Shown here in pieces: positions 51,824 to 62,265 of a DNA stretch of 64,000 nt (positions within the stretch are counted from its first letter, which is position 1; each line of letters opens with the position of its first letter). Origin of the DNA: Malania oleifera (Eukaryota; Streptophyta; Magnoliopsida; Santalales; Ximeniaceae); NCBI RefSeq assembly GCF_029873635.1, contig NC_080418.1, forward strand, positions 149,723,748 through 149,787,747, written 5' to 3'. The notes beneath the pieces are model-generated. The model was not told the origin of the DNA, searched no databases, and was given only the letters and a program-made list of their open reading frames with translations. Made by a program: the position numbers and the translations under genes.

Positions 51824-52983
51824 AATGCCAAATAAACCCTTAACTTACGATTCAAATTTCCACAATTATATCGTGAAAGATAAACCATGTCTCTAAGTAG
51901 TGGATGAAAAATATTTTTCAACTAAAAATAAGAAAATTAGTTTCTAAAAAAAATGCAGTTTTCCAACAAGTTTTCTTTATTTGGAGAGTTTTTTACTTTC
52001 CCTTTGAGAAAATCATTTATACATTTGGATATAAGATATTTTTTATAAATATATATATTCTCTTTCAAATATAGCAATAAACAAAGAACAATAAATTTTT
52101 TTAAAAAAATATATATTTCCCCACAAGTAAACAGGTACCGCGTCTAATGACTACTTAGATATTACTTTCTTGTAATTTAATTCAATAAATCTATTGGAAG
52201 GTTGATTTAAAGGGAAAGGTTTCCATATTTTCATTTCCAATGAAAAAACTTTCCTGTTAAAGGTGTATGATAACTTAGAAGTAAAATTTGGCTTTCAATC
52301 ATGTTACTTAAAATTTTTTTCTTAAGCTTTTATTCTCACTCTAAAAAGGATTGTTGAGTTTTGAATTTCTAAACCCTCTCCCAAAAACTAAATCCATGGT
52401 CTATCCATGCACTCATTGGTGCCACTGCCTTTTGGCTCTTATCAACCGTCATCATTATATAAATTATATACCACTTATTTTTTTTTAATTTTTTATTTTT
52501 ACAATCAAAGTTTATCTCCATATACATACTTGGACAGGCCTCTTTAACCTTTGAAATACTTCTTCAATTTTTTTTTAAAGTCTTTTGCATTGTTTTGCTG
52601 AGAAAGTAGATAACATGGTGTTAGAATAGGGAAAAACTCTTCTGAAAAGCAATGGCAAAAACAAAAAGTTCTAGGAAAAATTCTATCCCAAATACTTATT
52701 TGTTAAAAAAAAAAACAAAAAAAAAAAGTAATAATAACTTGTAGCTAGTGGAGCAGACAGGCCCGTGAGCAATTTCCTTATTTGAATTTTGAAGCAAGAA
52801 CCTCCTTTACTTCAAATTCGGACTCATTCCTTAGTTGGTAGTGGGTCATAAAAAAGGTCCTTTCAATTTTTCTCCGGACACCAAACCTCTGAGCTGAGAA
52901 CTTCAGAGACGTCATCGACTTGTTCTTCTACTCAACGGCATCGCCAGGCATATGCCCAAAATTTGACTGTTTCTGCAGCTGAA
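51824..52983. other. Spacer and presumed promoter of the SD3-1-type gene
   Basis: AT-rich to about 52740. TATATAAATTATATA-like sequence lies near 52453, but no single TATA box stands out. 52740-52983 is more balanced and is probably the 5'UTR. No repeat recognised. Confidence 0.4.
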
Positions 52984-55383
52984 ATGTGTGTAGCTTGGCT
53001 CAGTGAGGTGGATTCTGAGGCACCCCTCAAACATTTTCTAGGTAAGAGCTGCAAAATCTACAGCTTTGGTGGGTCTGGTTCTGTTTTTACTCTGATACTC
53101 TTTCTGGGTTCTGCTGTGTGTGGTTATTGTGATGAGTTTCCTATGGTGTCAGTTCCCCTTGGCTTTGAGATTTCTGGGTATGATAGAAGTAGGATTTGGG
53201 TGTCTGAAAATAGGGTTTTTGCATTCGGGTTTTTGGATGGCTCTTATAAAGATGACAGCTTTGATGGGTTTGTTGTTGGTATTAGGTATAACTTAGGAAC
53301 TAAAGCTGCAAATTTGCCTGTTTGGACTGTCGGAGGGGGCCTTAGGGTTCCTGAGAATTCCACACTGAGCCTTTCCATGGATGGGAGACTGGTTTTGTTT
53401 GAAAACCCTAATGGGTTTATTCTGTGGAGTAGCAATACCTCGAGTTCGGGTGTTCAGAAAGCTAGTCTTTTGAATAATGGAAATCTTGTTCTTATGGGTG
53501 CTGGGGATAAAGTGGTTTGGGAAAGCTTTAATAGCCCAACAAGTACTCTACTTCCTGGTCAGTCACTCCATTTTCCCCAAACTCTTAGTGCCCCATCAAC
53601 AAAATCAGTGTCAAGTTACTATAACTTTGTGATTCGACACTCCGGGGATCTCGCCCTCATATGGGAAACAAATGTGACCTACTGGAAGAGTCACTTGAGT
53701 TCATCTGCTACTGTCACAGAAGCAAGGTTTGATTCTAATGGCGTTTTAGGATTAATTGATGTTGCCAATAAAACTGTTTGGTCGAAATCAAGTAAGGATT
53801 TTGGAGACCCTTCTGTGGTTTTTAGGCATCTCAGAATAGACCCAGATGGGAACTTAAGAATGTACTCATGGGACAGTGTGCTTTACACATGGAGAGTGGG
53901 ATGGCAAGCAGTTGAGAACCAGTGCAGTGTGTTTGGCTTTTGTGGGTTATATAGTTTATGTGGATACAATTCCTCAGGTCCTGTTTGTAATTGCATTGTC
54001 CAAGATTCCTCAAATTGGGAAACTGGCACTCCTATAATGGATTATGGTGGTCTTAGTTGCAAGAAAATGGTGGATTTGGGGAACTGCAAGATGGGTACAA
54101 GCATGATGGTTTTGAAAGGAACAGTTCTTTATGGTCTTTACCCCCCTCACGATGTCGATACAATGTTGAGTGAGGATGCTTGCAAACAGTTCTGCTCCAA
54201 CGATACTACTTGCATGGCTGTTACTTCAAGGAATGACGGTTCAGGTGTTTGCACGGTAAAAAGAACGAGCTTTATCAGTGGGTATAGGTATCCATCTCTA
54301 CCTGCGATTTCATACTTGAAGGTATGTTTGATCCCTCAAGCAGCGACAGTTCAAGGAGCTCATCCCCACTTTTCATTATTGCCTGAAAGAATGAATGTTC
54401 CTGGAGTTATTAGTATGCAATTTTTAAGAGCTGTTTCTCTAATAATTTTTGTCACAATCTTGGGTTTTCTAGTGATTGAGATCTTTGTGGTTTGGTTTAT
54501 TTACCGAAGACGGAAAATTAAGGCTTTATCAAGAATCCCATTTGGAAAAGATGCCCAGATGAACCCACATTACAGCATTCTTATCAGATTATCTTTCGAA
54601 GAGATAAAAGAGCTGACTTCTAACTTTGCTAGTCAGCTTGGAACCACTGTGTTTAAAGGTATTCTACCTAACAAAACTCCAGTCATTGCTAAGATTCTTG
54701 AAGATGTTGTTGCATCTGAGAAGGATTTTCGAGTGGCAGTTTCTACATTGGGTGGAATGCACCACCGGAACCTTGTGCCTCTAAAAGGCTTCTGTTTTGA
54801 GCCCAATCACAAACTTCTACTTTATGAGTATGTTCCAAATGGGTCTCTCAATGAGTGGTTATTCAATTCAAAAGAGGACCAAAATGAAGGGAACTGGCAG
54901 CAAAGGCTTGCCATTGCCCTTGGAGTAGCACGAGCGCTTGCTTATTTGCACTTGGAGTGCCAAAAATGCATACCCCATGGGAATTTGAAACTTGAGAATG
55001 TCTTGCTTGACAAGAAATTAGTTCCAAAGGTGACGGATTTTGGACTTTGGAGCGTATGTCCAAAGGAGGCAGCTTCTTCTTCAGAGACTCGATCAGAAAG
55101 AGATATATACATGTTTGGGAAAATGTTGCTGCAACTTGTAATGGGCAAGAGGGATATTTGGGGGGACAACTTGCACCATTTAGTTAACAAGATGAATCAA
55201 AAACTGGAACTAGAGGGTAGTGAGGAGTGGGAAGGAGTGGAAAGAGTAGTGCGGATAGCTTTGTGGTGTATGCAAAGCCAGCCATTTTTAAGACCTTCAA
55301 TTGGAGAGGTGCTTAAAGTATTAAAAGGTACAGTTTCTGTCGATAGACCTCCATTGGATTTTGCTTTTCATCAGGAGAATTAA
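52984..55383 (+). CDS. SD31: G-type lectin receptor-like kinase SD3-1-like, probable pseudokinase
   Basis: Single-exon 799-residue frame from the first in-frame ATG. A hydrophobic stretch (FTLILFLGSAVCGYC, about 34-48) would act as signal sequence. The ectodomain has a bulb-type lectin (VFAFGF near 78, WSSNTSSSG, WESFNSPTSTLLPGQ), a Cys-rich CSVFGFCGLYSLCGY segment and a PAN-like domain (about 368-448). A membrane segment spans about 483-502 (SLIIFVTILGFLVIEIF) followed by YRRRK. In the kinase domain Lys570 (VIAKIL) and D685-F-G are kept, but the catalytic loop reads HGNLKLEN instead of HRDLKxxN, so the catalytic Asp is Asn667. The glycine loop is weak too (LGTTVFKG). It likely signals at the plasma membrane through partners; ligand unknown. 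Arabidopsis SD3-1 is the closest named family member I recognise. Confidence 0.93.
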   Translation: MCVAWLSEVDSEAPLKHFLGKSCKIYSFGGSGSVFTLILFLGSAVCGYCDEFPMVSVPLGFEISGYDRSRIWVSENRVFAFGFLDGSYKDDSFDGFVVGIRYNLGTKAANLPVWTVGGGLRVPENSTLSLSMDGRLVLFENPNGFILWSSNTSSSGVQKASLLNNGNLVLMGAGDKVVWESFNSPTSTLLPGQSLHFPQTLSAPSTKSVSSYYNFVIRHSGDLALIWETNVTYWKSHLSSSATVTEARFDSNGVLGLIDVANKTVWSKSSKDFGDPSVVFRHLRIDPDGNLRMYSWDSVLYTWRVGWQAVENQCSVFGFCGLYSLCGYNSSGPVCNCIVQDSSNWETGTPIMDYGGLSCKKMVDLGNCKMGTSMMVLKGTVLYGLYPPHDVDTMLSEDACKQFCSNDTTCMAVTSRNDGSGVCTVKRTSFISGYRYPSLPAISYLKVCLIPQAATVQGAHPHFSLLPERMNVPGVISMQFLRAVSLIIFVTILGFLVIEIFVVWFIYRRRKIKALSRIPFGKDAQMNPHYSILIRLSFEEIKELTSNFASQLGTTVFKGILPNKTPVIAKILEDVVASEKDFRVAVSTLGGMHHRNLVPLKGFCFEPNHKLLLYEYVPNGSLNEWLFNSKEDQNEGNWQQRLAIALGVARALAYLHLECQKCIPHGNLKLENVLLDKKLVPKVTDFGLWSVCPKEAASSSETRSERDIYMFGKMLLQLVMGKRDIWGDNLHHLVNKMNQKLELEGSEEWEGVERVVRIALWCMQSQPFLRPSIGEVLKVLKGTVSVDRPPLDFAFHQEN

Positions 55384-57138
55384 ACAGACTGGGGAGTTTT
55401 GACTGAGATTGAGGAAGATTCCTAGAAGAGAACATGAATGAGTTTATTTTGGAAGAAAGAGTGATTCTGATTTTACTAGACTCCACACCTCTGGGTTTAG
55501 TTGCAGAGTGGGGGAGTACATGAGGGTTCAAAAGTTTTTTGCAAGATTGAACACCTCAAGGCAGTACTCTTCTCATGTGTAAGAATCCTTGACACTTGAA
55601 TGAAACGAAAGTTTTTCCCCAGACAAACTGCGTCTTGTATTTTCTGTATGTTCAATAGGCTTTTGGTATCTGTAAATATTTAGATGCTTTGACAAGTTTA
55701 GATAATGGATGGTGTTGAGGGCATTTTGTGCCGTCTTCCTTTCTCTCTTCACATTTCTTTTGTGCAGAGTAACTCTGTGAATGAGCTAAAGTTTCTTGCA
55801 AAGGAGCTTCCTGCAGTCGAATGAAATTGCAATTTCATGTCTCATGTTTTAATTCATCTGATGAACTAGACAAATTAAAGCTCTTGATGAACTAGATGCC
55901 TGTGATTTCACAGGTACACCTTTGGGCTGTGAATCCGCATTGCAGAGAGATGGATTAAGTTCACTTCAGTCTATGTTCTAATTTTAGCACCATGTATGTA
56001 GCTAAAAAATTTATGGTCATAGTCGAAAGAAATTTGATTTTGGATTTGAATAGGTTGATTTGCAACAATGTTGATGATCCCATTCCATCAGCTTTGAGAG
56101 CAACAATTACTACTGAAAATTTGTATTAGTAATAACTACTTGGTTTGGTTGTTCCTCGAACAACACTAGTGTTGTTCATCTGGGCAAGGTTGCTTGATCA
56201 TTCTACTTTTTGGATCACTCTAAAAAATTCTTTGGAAGAATATTATTGAAATGGGAATTTGGGGTTTCTTTCTTAAGGGTATTATCATTTCAATTTGTTT
56301 GTTAAAAAACTTTGATTTATTTTATTTGAAAAAAATATCTGGTAACAAAAAAAATTGATTTATTTTAGTTAATTCTGTTTTTAAACAAAAATTATATTGT
56401 AGGGAACTTGATGATGCTTGATTAATTTACTACTTTGTACTTCATAGAATGTTATTTTGGGATTTTTATCATACAAGCGCATTATTCTATCTACACTAAT
56501 TTGAGTGAACCTTTTGTAAATTTAAAATTTTTGTAAGAATAAATTAAGGGAAATGGTATTAGCATTTTATAATATGATAAATCAGAAGGCATTGGTTATA
56601 TTGTTTTTCATGCGATTAAATATGGGGTATGGTTAATTATAACTTGCTTGATAGTCTTTAATAACTATATAAAATTCTAATGTTGTGATTAATTAGTTGT
56701 TAATTAAAATTCAAATTTCATATCTATTTTATATAGATATGTCAATATTAATAACTATCACGACACCAAAACCTATCAGGATAAGAGAGAATGAGCAAGT
56801 TCGGAGGTCTTAATGGCATTTAGAGAATTTTTTCAATGGCTCAAGCTAGTAAGGATTTTTTGGAAAATTAGAAATGAAAGAATGAGTAGACCTCTACTAT
56901 TATGAAGTCCCTCTTTTATATCATTCTTATAACATGTGCACCATGTGATGCATTTGTTGGCATGTTATGTCTCCACCATCTTTGGGTATGAAGGATTAGC
57001 TCACTCTACCAGGTCCAAGCCACGTGGTAGTCATAGCCTATTGTATCTTTGCTACTTGTAGGTAGAGAGGATTAGCCCCCTATCAGTCATAGTATATATG
57101 CAAGTCATTGACCTATTGTGCCCCTACTATCTTTATTT
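55384..57138. other. 3'UTR and spacer after the SD3-1-type gene
   Basis: Transcript end is not evident; a plausible 3'UTR extends to about 55650. Beyond 56250 the DNA is AT-rich. 56940-57100 contains CACGTGGTAGTCATAG and similar words that recur right of copia element 2 (62340-62375), so the element inserted into a repeat-like block. Confidence 0.4.
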
Positions 57139-57143
57139 CTTGT

Positions 57144-57674
57144 TGTTGTGAATGAACTCAGAATTGCACATCGTAATTTAAACGCAATAACAATGATGAA
57201 TAAATATGGAACACACACGTAATATATATGAAAGTAAGAACAATAATGCAAAGATTTACATGACTCGACAATGCCTACATCCACATGAGTAATCGACAAA
57301 AGTTTTTACTATGAAAATGTCAAAGAACAAAATACAATACAATACAATACAATGATCTTCAACTCTCTAGATATAACTCAAAATGGTATATTTATAAACA
57401 CTTTGGAGGTTTTCCTCCAAACACCCAACCATAAACGTTCACATTCAAAATTTGAAATCAACCTTGCTACCCCGAGTCAAACAGTCAGATGATTAGGACA
57501 ATTAGTCGACTATTTTAGACATAATGTAATTGTCTGAATTCTGGATCAAGCAATCAACTATTTTAGCCAATCAGTCGACTGTTTGTTGCTGGTCCTTAGC
57601 ACATGTGTTTTTCAACTATGTTTTCTTCCTTGTTTGTGCAATCCATCAAGTATATGAGCCACATAAACACAATA
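57144..57674 (-). repeat. 3' LTR of copia element 2
   Basis: Starts TGTTGTGAATGAACTCAG, ends CACAATA (CACAACA in the other LTR). Contains TATATTTATA (minus TATAAATATA) at 57387-57396 and AGTCGACT words at 57500-57580. Confidence 0.9.
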
Positions 57675-57691
57675 ATCTCCACCTTGGCAAG
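57675..57691 (-). other. Polypurine tract of copia element 2
   Basis: Minus strand GCCAAGGTGGAGAT directly before the 3' LTR. Confidence 0.8.
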
Positions 57692-57699
57692 TATATGCC

Positions 57700-59115
57700 C
57701 CTTAGGAGAACCTGAAAACATAGTTCGTTGCTCCACCTTGTCTTTGGAACGTTAGGTTGGGTTCATCTCCCTTATAGCACTTGGAGACGTGAATTAAGTC
57801 AAAGCAATGCTTCAACTTTTTAGTAGTAACCATTTTTGTTAAAATGTCTGCTGCATTTTTTAGATGTGTGAACCTTCTCCAATACAAGTTCACCTGAAGT
57901 AATCAATTCTAGGACCTTATGAAACCTTACATCAATGCTTGGTTCTAACATGGTACACTTGATTCTTCGCTAAGTAGATAGCACTTGACTGTCACAACGT
58001 AGCACAACCCCACTTTACTGTATACCCAACTTTTTGACCAAACTAGTAAGCTATAAGATTTCTTTTGTAGCTTCGACAACTGTCATGTATTCATATTCAG
58101 TTGTAGACAATGCCACCAAGGATTGTACCATGGACCTCCAATATATAGGTCCTCCCACAAGAGTAAAAACATAACCCGTTGTAGGCCTTCTGTCATCCAT
58201 AGCATCAACAAACCCCACAACCGATGGACTATCTCGTTGCTTGCTGAACATAATGCCATAACTAGAAGTACCCTGTAAGTATCTAAAAATCCATTTGACA
58301 GCTTCCCAGTGCTGTCTACCCGGATTAGAGAAAAACTTACTTACCACACTTACTGCATGTGTCACGTCTGGTCTTGTACACACCATGTCATACATTAAAC
58401 TCCCCACGACATTAGCATAGGGGACCTTTGACATGTCCCTGATATCATCATCCATAGTTGGGCATTCAGCAGTAGACAATTTAAAGTGACTCGCTTGAGG
58501 TGTATATACCGGTTTAGCATCAACCATGCTGAACCTTTCCAACACCTTCTCCACATAACTGCCCGCAGATAACCACAACCTCCCTACAGTCTTGTCCCGA
58601 CGAATCTCTATCCCAAGTATCTTTTTGCCTGGACCAAGATCCTTCATGACAAACTCTTTGTGCAATTGATCCTTTAACTTATTTACTTCAGTTAAATCAT
58701 TCGCAACTATTAACCTGTCATCGATATACAACAATAAGAAAATAAGAGAACTATCATCAAGCTTCTTTATGTACACGCAGCAGACATACTCTCATCTTTT
58801 GTAACTTATCTTTATCATATAGGAATCAAATCTTTTGTACCATTGCCTTGGAGATTGTTTCAGCCCATAAAGAAACTTCTTCAACTTGCAAACTAAGTGT
58901 TCTTGCCCTGATTCACTGAATCCCTCCGATTGTACCATATAAATCTGCTCCTCCAAGTCACCATGGAGAAATACTGTCTTCATATCCATTTGTTCCAAAT
59001 GCAGATCATAATGAGCTACTAAACCCAACACTATCTTGATGGAAGTTTGTCGGATCACAGGTGAAAAGATTTCATCATAATCTATTCCCTTTTTCTGTAA
59101 GTACCCTTTTGCCAC
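57700..59115 (-). pseudogene. copia 2 reverse transcriptase-RNase H, broken
   Basis: Minus strand. Reads GIDYDEIFSPVIRQTSIKIV, LEQMDMKTVFLHGDLEEQIY, LKKFLYGLKQSPRQWYKRFD, then LLLYIDDRLIV (catalytic box, Ile for the usual Val, no loss of Asp), FVMKDLGPGKKILGIEI, MSKVPYANVVGSLMYDMVCT and, for RNase H, GFVDAMDDRRPTTGYVF and ALSTTEYEYM. A stop and frame change at about 58780 separates the two halves. The 3' end near 57700-57893 reads AADILTKMV. Confidence 0.9.
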
Positions 59116-60564
59116 TAACTATGCCTTGAATTTCTCTCATTCATTTTTTGAAATTGCTTCCTTATTCCTATATACCCATTTGTAACCTATCGCATTCTTC
59201 TCATTTGGAAGCTCCACCAGCTCCCAAGTTTGATTTTTATGCAAAAATTTCATTTCCTTAATTATAGCATCCATCCACCTACTTTTCTTTGGCCGTGCAC
59301 TACCTTTTGAAAAGTAGTTGGATTATTGCTACTGGTAATGAAAGCATAAGATACTAACTTTTCAAACTCATACCTTGTCGGTGGTTTGATAATGCGTCTG
59401 GATCTCCGTATAGGAATATTGTCGTTTTGCTGGTTTCTCGAGCTAGAACTCCCTGCAACTGGAGGACTAAGATCATTATCATTGCCCTGAGTTTCTAACT
59501 CCTCCTGCACAACATGTTTGTCTCTACTCTAGTTTTCTTGCTCCTGTTAATCTTCATCAAATTCTTGAGTATGCTCCACCATAACTTTCTTATTGAAAAT
59601 TACATCCCTACTGATTACCGCCTTGTTTGTCATTGGATCCCACAGCTTGAACCCCTTTACACCTTTTGATATCCCAAAAAGATGTAGTGTTTAGACTTTG
59701 CATCAAGTTTTGATCTTTCCTCACTAGACACGTGAACATAGGTTGGACAATCGAATACCTTTAATCCGAAATAATCTACTGCATTTCATGTCCATACCTC
59801 TTCTACCACTTTCCCCTCTAGTGATGCCATTGGTGATCGATTTATCAAGAAACAAGTCATACTAACTGCCTTTGCCCAGAAGTTCTTTAGTAGTCTTGCA
59901 TTAAGCTTGAGACACCAAGCTCTTTCAGTTAGAGTTCGGTTCATCTTTTAGCCACACCATTTTGCTGAGGTGTCTGGAGAACAGTGAAATCTCTCTAAAT
60001 GCCCTGTTGCTCACAAAACTCCATGAACCTGGAATCAGCATACTTGGTCTCACTGTCTAACTTGAGGCATTTGATTCTTATCCCCATCTGGTTTTTCAAT
60101 TCAACTTTCCATAACTTAAACATGACAAACGTATCAGACTTGTGTCACATGAAGTATACCCTAACTTTTCGTGAGTAGTCGTCAACAAAACTCATAAAGT
60201 AAACATGTCCTCCTTTTGATGCTACTCTAATCAGCCCCCAAACATCAAAATGTATATAATCAAGAATACCTTATGTCTTGTGAATAATTGATTTGAATTT
60301 TGCCCTATTTTGTTTCCCAAGAACACAAAATTTGTAAAAATTCAGCTTATATGTTTTCATACCTTTCAAGAGTTTCCTCTTGTGAATTTCTTTCATACTG
60401 TGTTCACCTATATGCCCAAGTTGCATATGCCACAAAACAGTTTTATCAAATTTAGAATCTACGGCTGTAGCTCCACCTACAATAGTAGTTCCCTGCAGTG
60501 TATAAATATTTCCATCTAACTTTTGCCCTTTCATCACCGTCATATTACCTTTGCATACCTTCAT
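59116..60564 (-). pseudogene. copia 2 integrase and linker, broken
   Basis: Minus strand. HHCC region: LWHMQLGHIGEHSMKEIHKR and FCVLGKQNRAKF. The core follows: HFDVWGL (first Asp), KLDSETKYADSRF (second Asp) and TPQQNGVAKR. Linker sequence 59262-59510 reads IPIRRSRRIIKPPTRYEFE, typical of the copia region between integrase and polymerase. At least four stops. Confidence 0.85.
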
Positions 60565-60582
60565 AATCCCACTTTCAAACTT

Positions 60583-61709
60583 TTAATCGAATCCATTATA
60601 ATCCAAAGTACCAAGTGAAATAAGACTCTTCCGTATAATTGGTATATGTCTTACATTACTCAAGGTTCTTACAGTACCATCAAACATTTTAACTATAATA
60701 CTTCCAATGCCAATGATTTTACAAGAGACATCATTGCCCACAAGAACTAAACCTGAATTTACCAACCTGTAAGTGCTTAACCACTCCTTATTTGGAGTCA
60801 TGTTGTAAGAACTTGCTTAGTCTAGGATCCATGAGTCCGTAAGGCGATCCAAGCCTGACAAAATTGAAAGTACATCACCATCACTACAAACTAAATTTTC
60901 TTCTTGAACTACATTTGCAGATTTTGAAGTTCCTTTATGATTTTCAGTATTTCCTTTCTTTCAATCTGGATACTTTGATTTAATATGCTCCTTTTTTCTG
61001 CACTTATACACCAAATATCCTTTTTCTTCTTGGATTGAATTTGGAATTTTTGACTTGATCCATTTCTAAATTTTTCTCTCCCACGACCATGGTTACCTTT
61101 CACCCCAAGTCCTTCTCCATGTGAATTTTCATCGTAAAATTTTATTCTTTGATGAAATCCTAACAAAGCACTTGTCACCTCTTCCAATTTTATGGTCTCT
61201 TTCTCCCATGTAAAAGTGGAAACTAGATTCTCATATGTGTGAGTCGTTGGCAAGGAATTCGGTAGCATCAACGCCTTATCATCCTCTTCAAATTTCACAT
61301 CAACTCGCATTAAATCACTTATGATTTGATTAAATGCATTGATGTATTGGTTCGAGTTAGAACCATCAACAATATTAAGCCAATAAAGACACTACTTAAG
61401 AAATAATTTGTTCGTAAGGGATTTGGACATATACCGATTTTCAAGCTTTTGCCAAACAGCTGTAGGAGAATCTTCCTCCATGACATGATAGAGCACTTCG
61501 TCGACCAAACACAATCGTATTATAGCAATAACCTTTGCCTCTAATTCTTTCCAATTTGCCTCATCCATACCTTCTGGTTGAACATCATACAAGACCTTCA
61601 CCATCCCTTGCTACATAAGAAAATCTTTCACTCTCCTCTGCCACAAACTAAAGTTTCTCATTTCATCAAATTTGACATCAAATTTTGTAGATGAAGTGTT
61701 CAATGTCAT
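60583..61709 (-). pseudogene. copia 2 gag and protease region, broken
   Basis: gag starts MTLNTSSTKFDVKFDEMRN at 61709, with NFSLWQRRVKDFLM, a stop, then AVWQKLENRYMSKSLTNKLF. The knuckle is degenerate (YKCRKKEHIKSKYPD; a Cys replaced by Tyr). The protease region reads MTPNKEWLSTYRLVNSG, VLVGNDVSCKIIGIGSI and LSNVRHIPIIRKSLISLG. Several stops. Confidence 0.85.
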
Positions 61710-61717
61710 AACAACAA

Positions 61718-61731
61718 CGCTCTAATACCAA
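61718..61731 (-). other. Primer-binding site of copia element 2, one change
   Basis: Minus strand TTGGTATTAGAGC, against the usual TGGTATCAGAGC; one C to T change. Confidence 0.8.
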
Positions 61732-61732
61732 T

Positions 61733-62260
61733 TGTTGTGAATGAACTCAGAATTGCACAGGAGAATTTAAACGCAACAATAATGAAGAACAAATATGGAA
61801 CACGCACACGCAGTATATATGAAAGCGAATACAACAAAGCAAGATTTATTTGGTTTGGCAATACCTACATCCACGAGAGCAATCGACAAAGATTTTCACT
61901 ATGAGAATGTCACAGAACACAAAACAATGCAATACAATGATCTTCCACTCTCAGAATATACCTAGAATGGTATATTTATAAACATTTCGAAGGTTTCCCT
62001 CCAAACGCTCAACCATATTAACGTTCATATTCAAAATTTGAAATTAGTCTTGCTGCCCCGAGTCAAACAGTCGACTTATTAGGCCAATTAGTTGACTATT
62101 TCAGACATAATGTAGTTGTCTGAATTCTGGAGCAAATAGTCGACTTTTTCAACCAATCAATCAATTGTTCGCTGCTACTCCTCAGTACACGTGTTTTTCA
62201 ACTATGTTTTCTTCCTTGTTTATGCAATCCATCAAGTATATGAGCCACAAAAACACAACA
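61733..62260 (-). repeat. 5' LTR of copia element 2
   Basis: TGTTGTGAATGAACTCAG to CACAACA. Minus-strand TATAAATATA box at 61971-61980; AGTCGACT-type words at 62070-62165 upstream of it in element sense. Confidence 0.9.
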
Positions 62261-62265
62261 CTCGT

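Larger units (their letters stand above)
57144..62260 (-). mobile_element. Ty1/copia element 2 (Tork/Tnt1-like), full length but decayed
   Basis: 5,117 bp, LTRs of 531 and 528 bp (57144-57674 and 61733-62260), target duplications CTTGT (57139-57143) and CTCGT (62261-62265), a primer site and a purine tract. Domain order on the minus strand is gag, protease region, integrase, reverse transcriptase-RNase H. Stops and shifts occur in every domain. The LTRs differ more than those of copia element 1 by eye, so this is probably an older insertion. Confidence 0.93.

Noticed and set aside
53244-55531. Minus-strand frames opposite the SD3-1-type gene
   Set aside because: Antisense shadows; the plus-strand frame has all the domain motifs.
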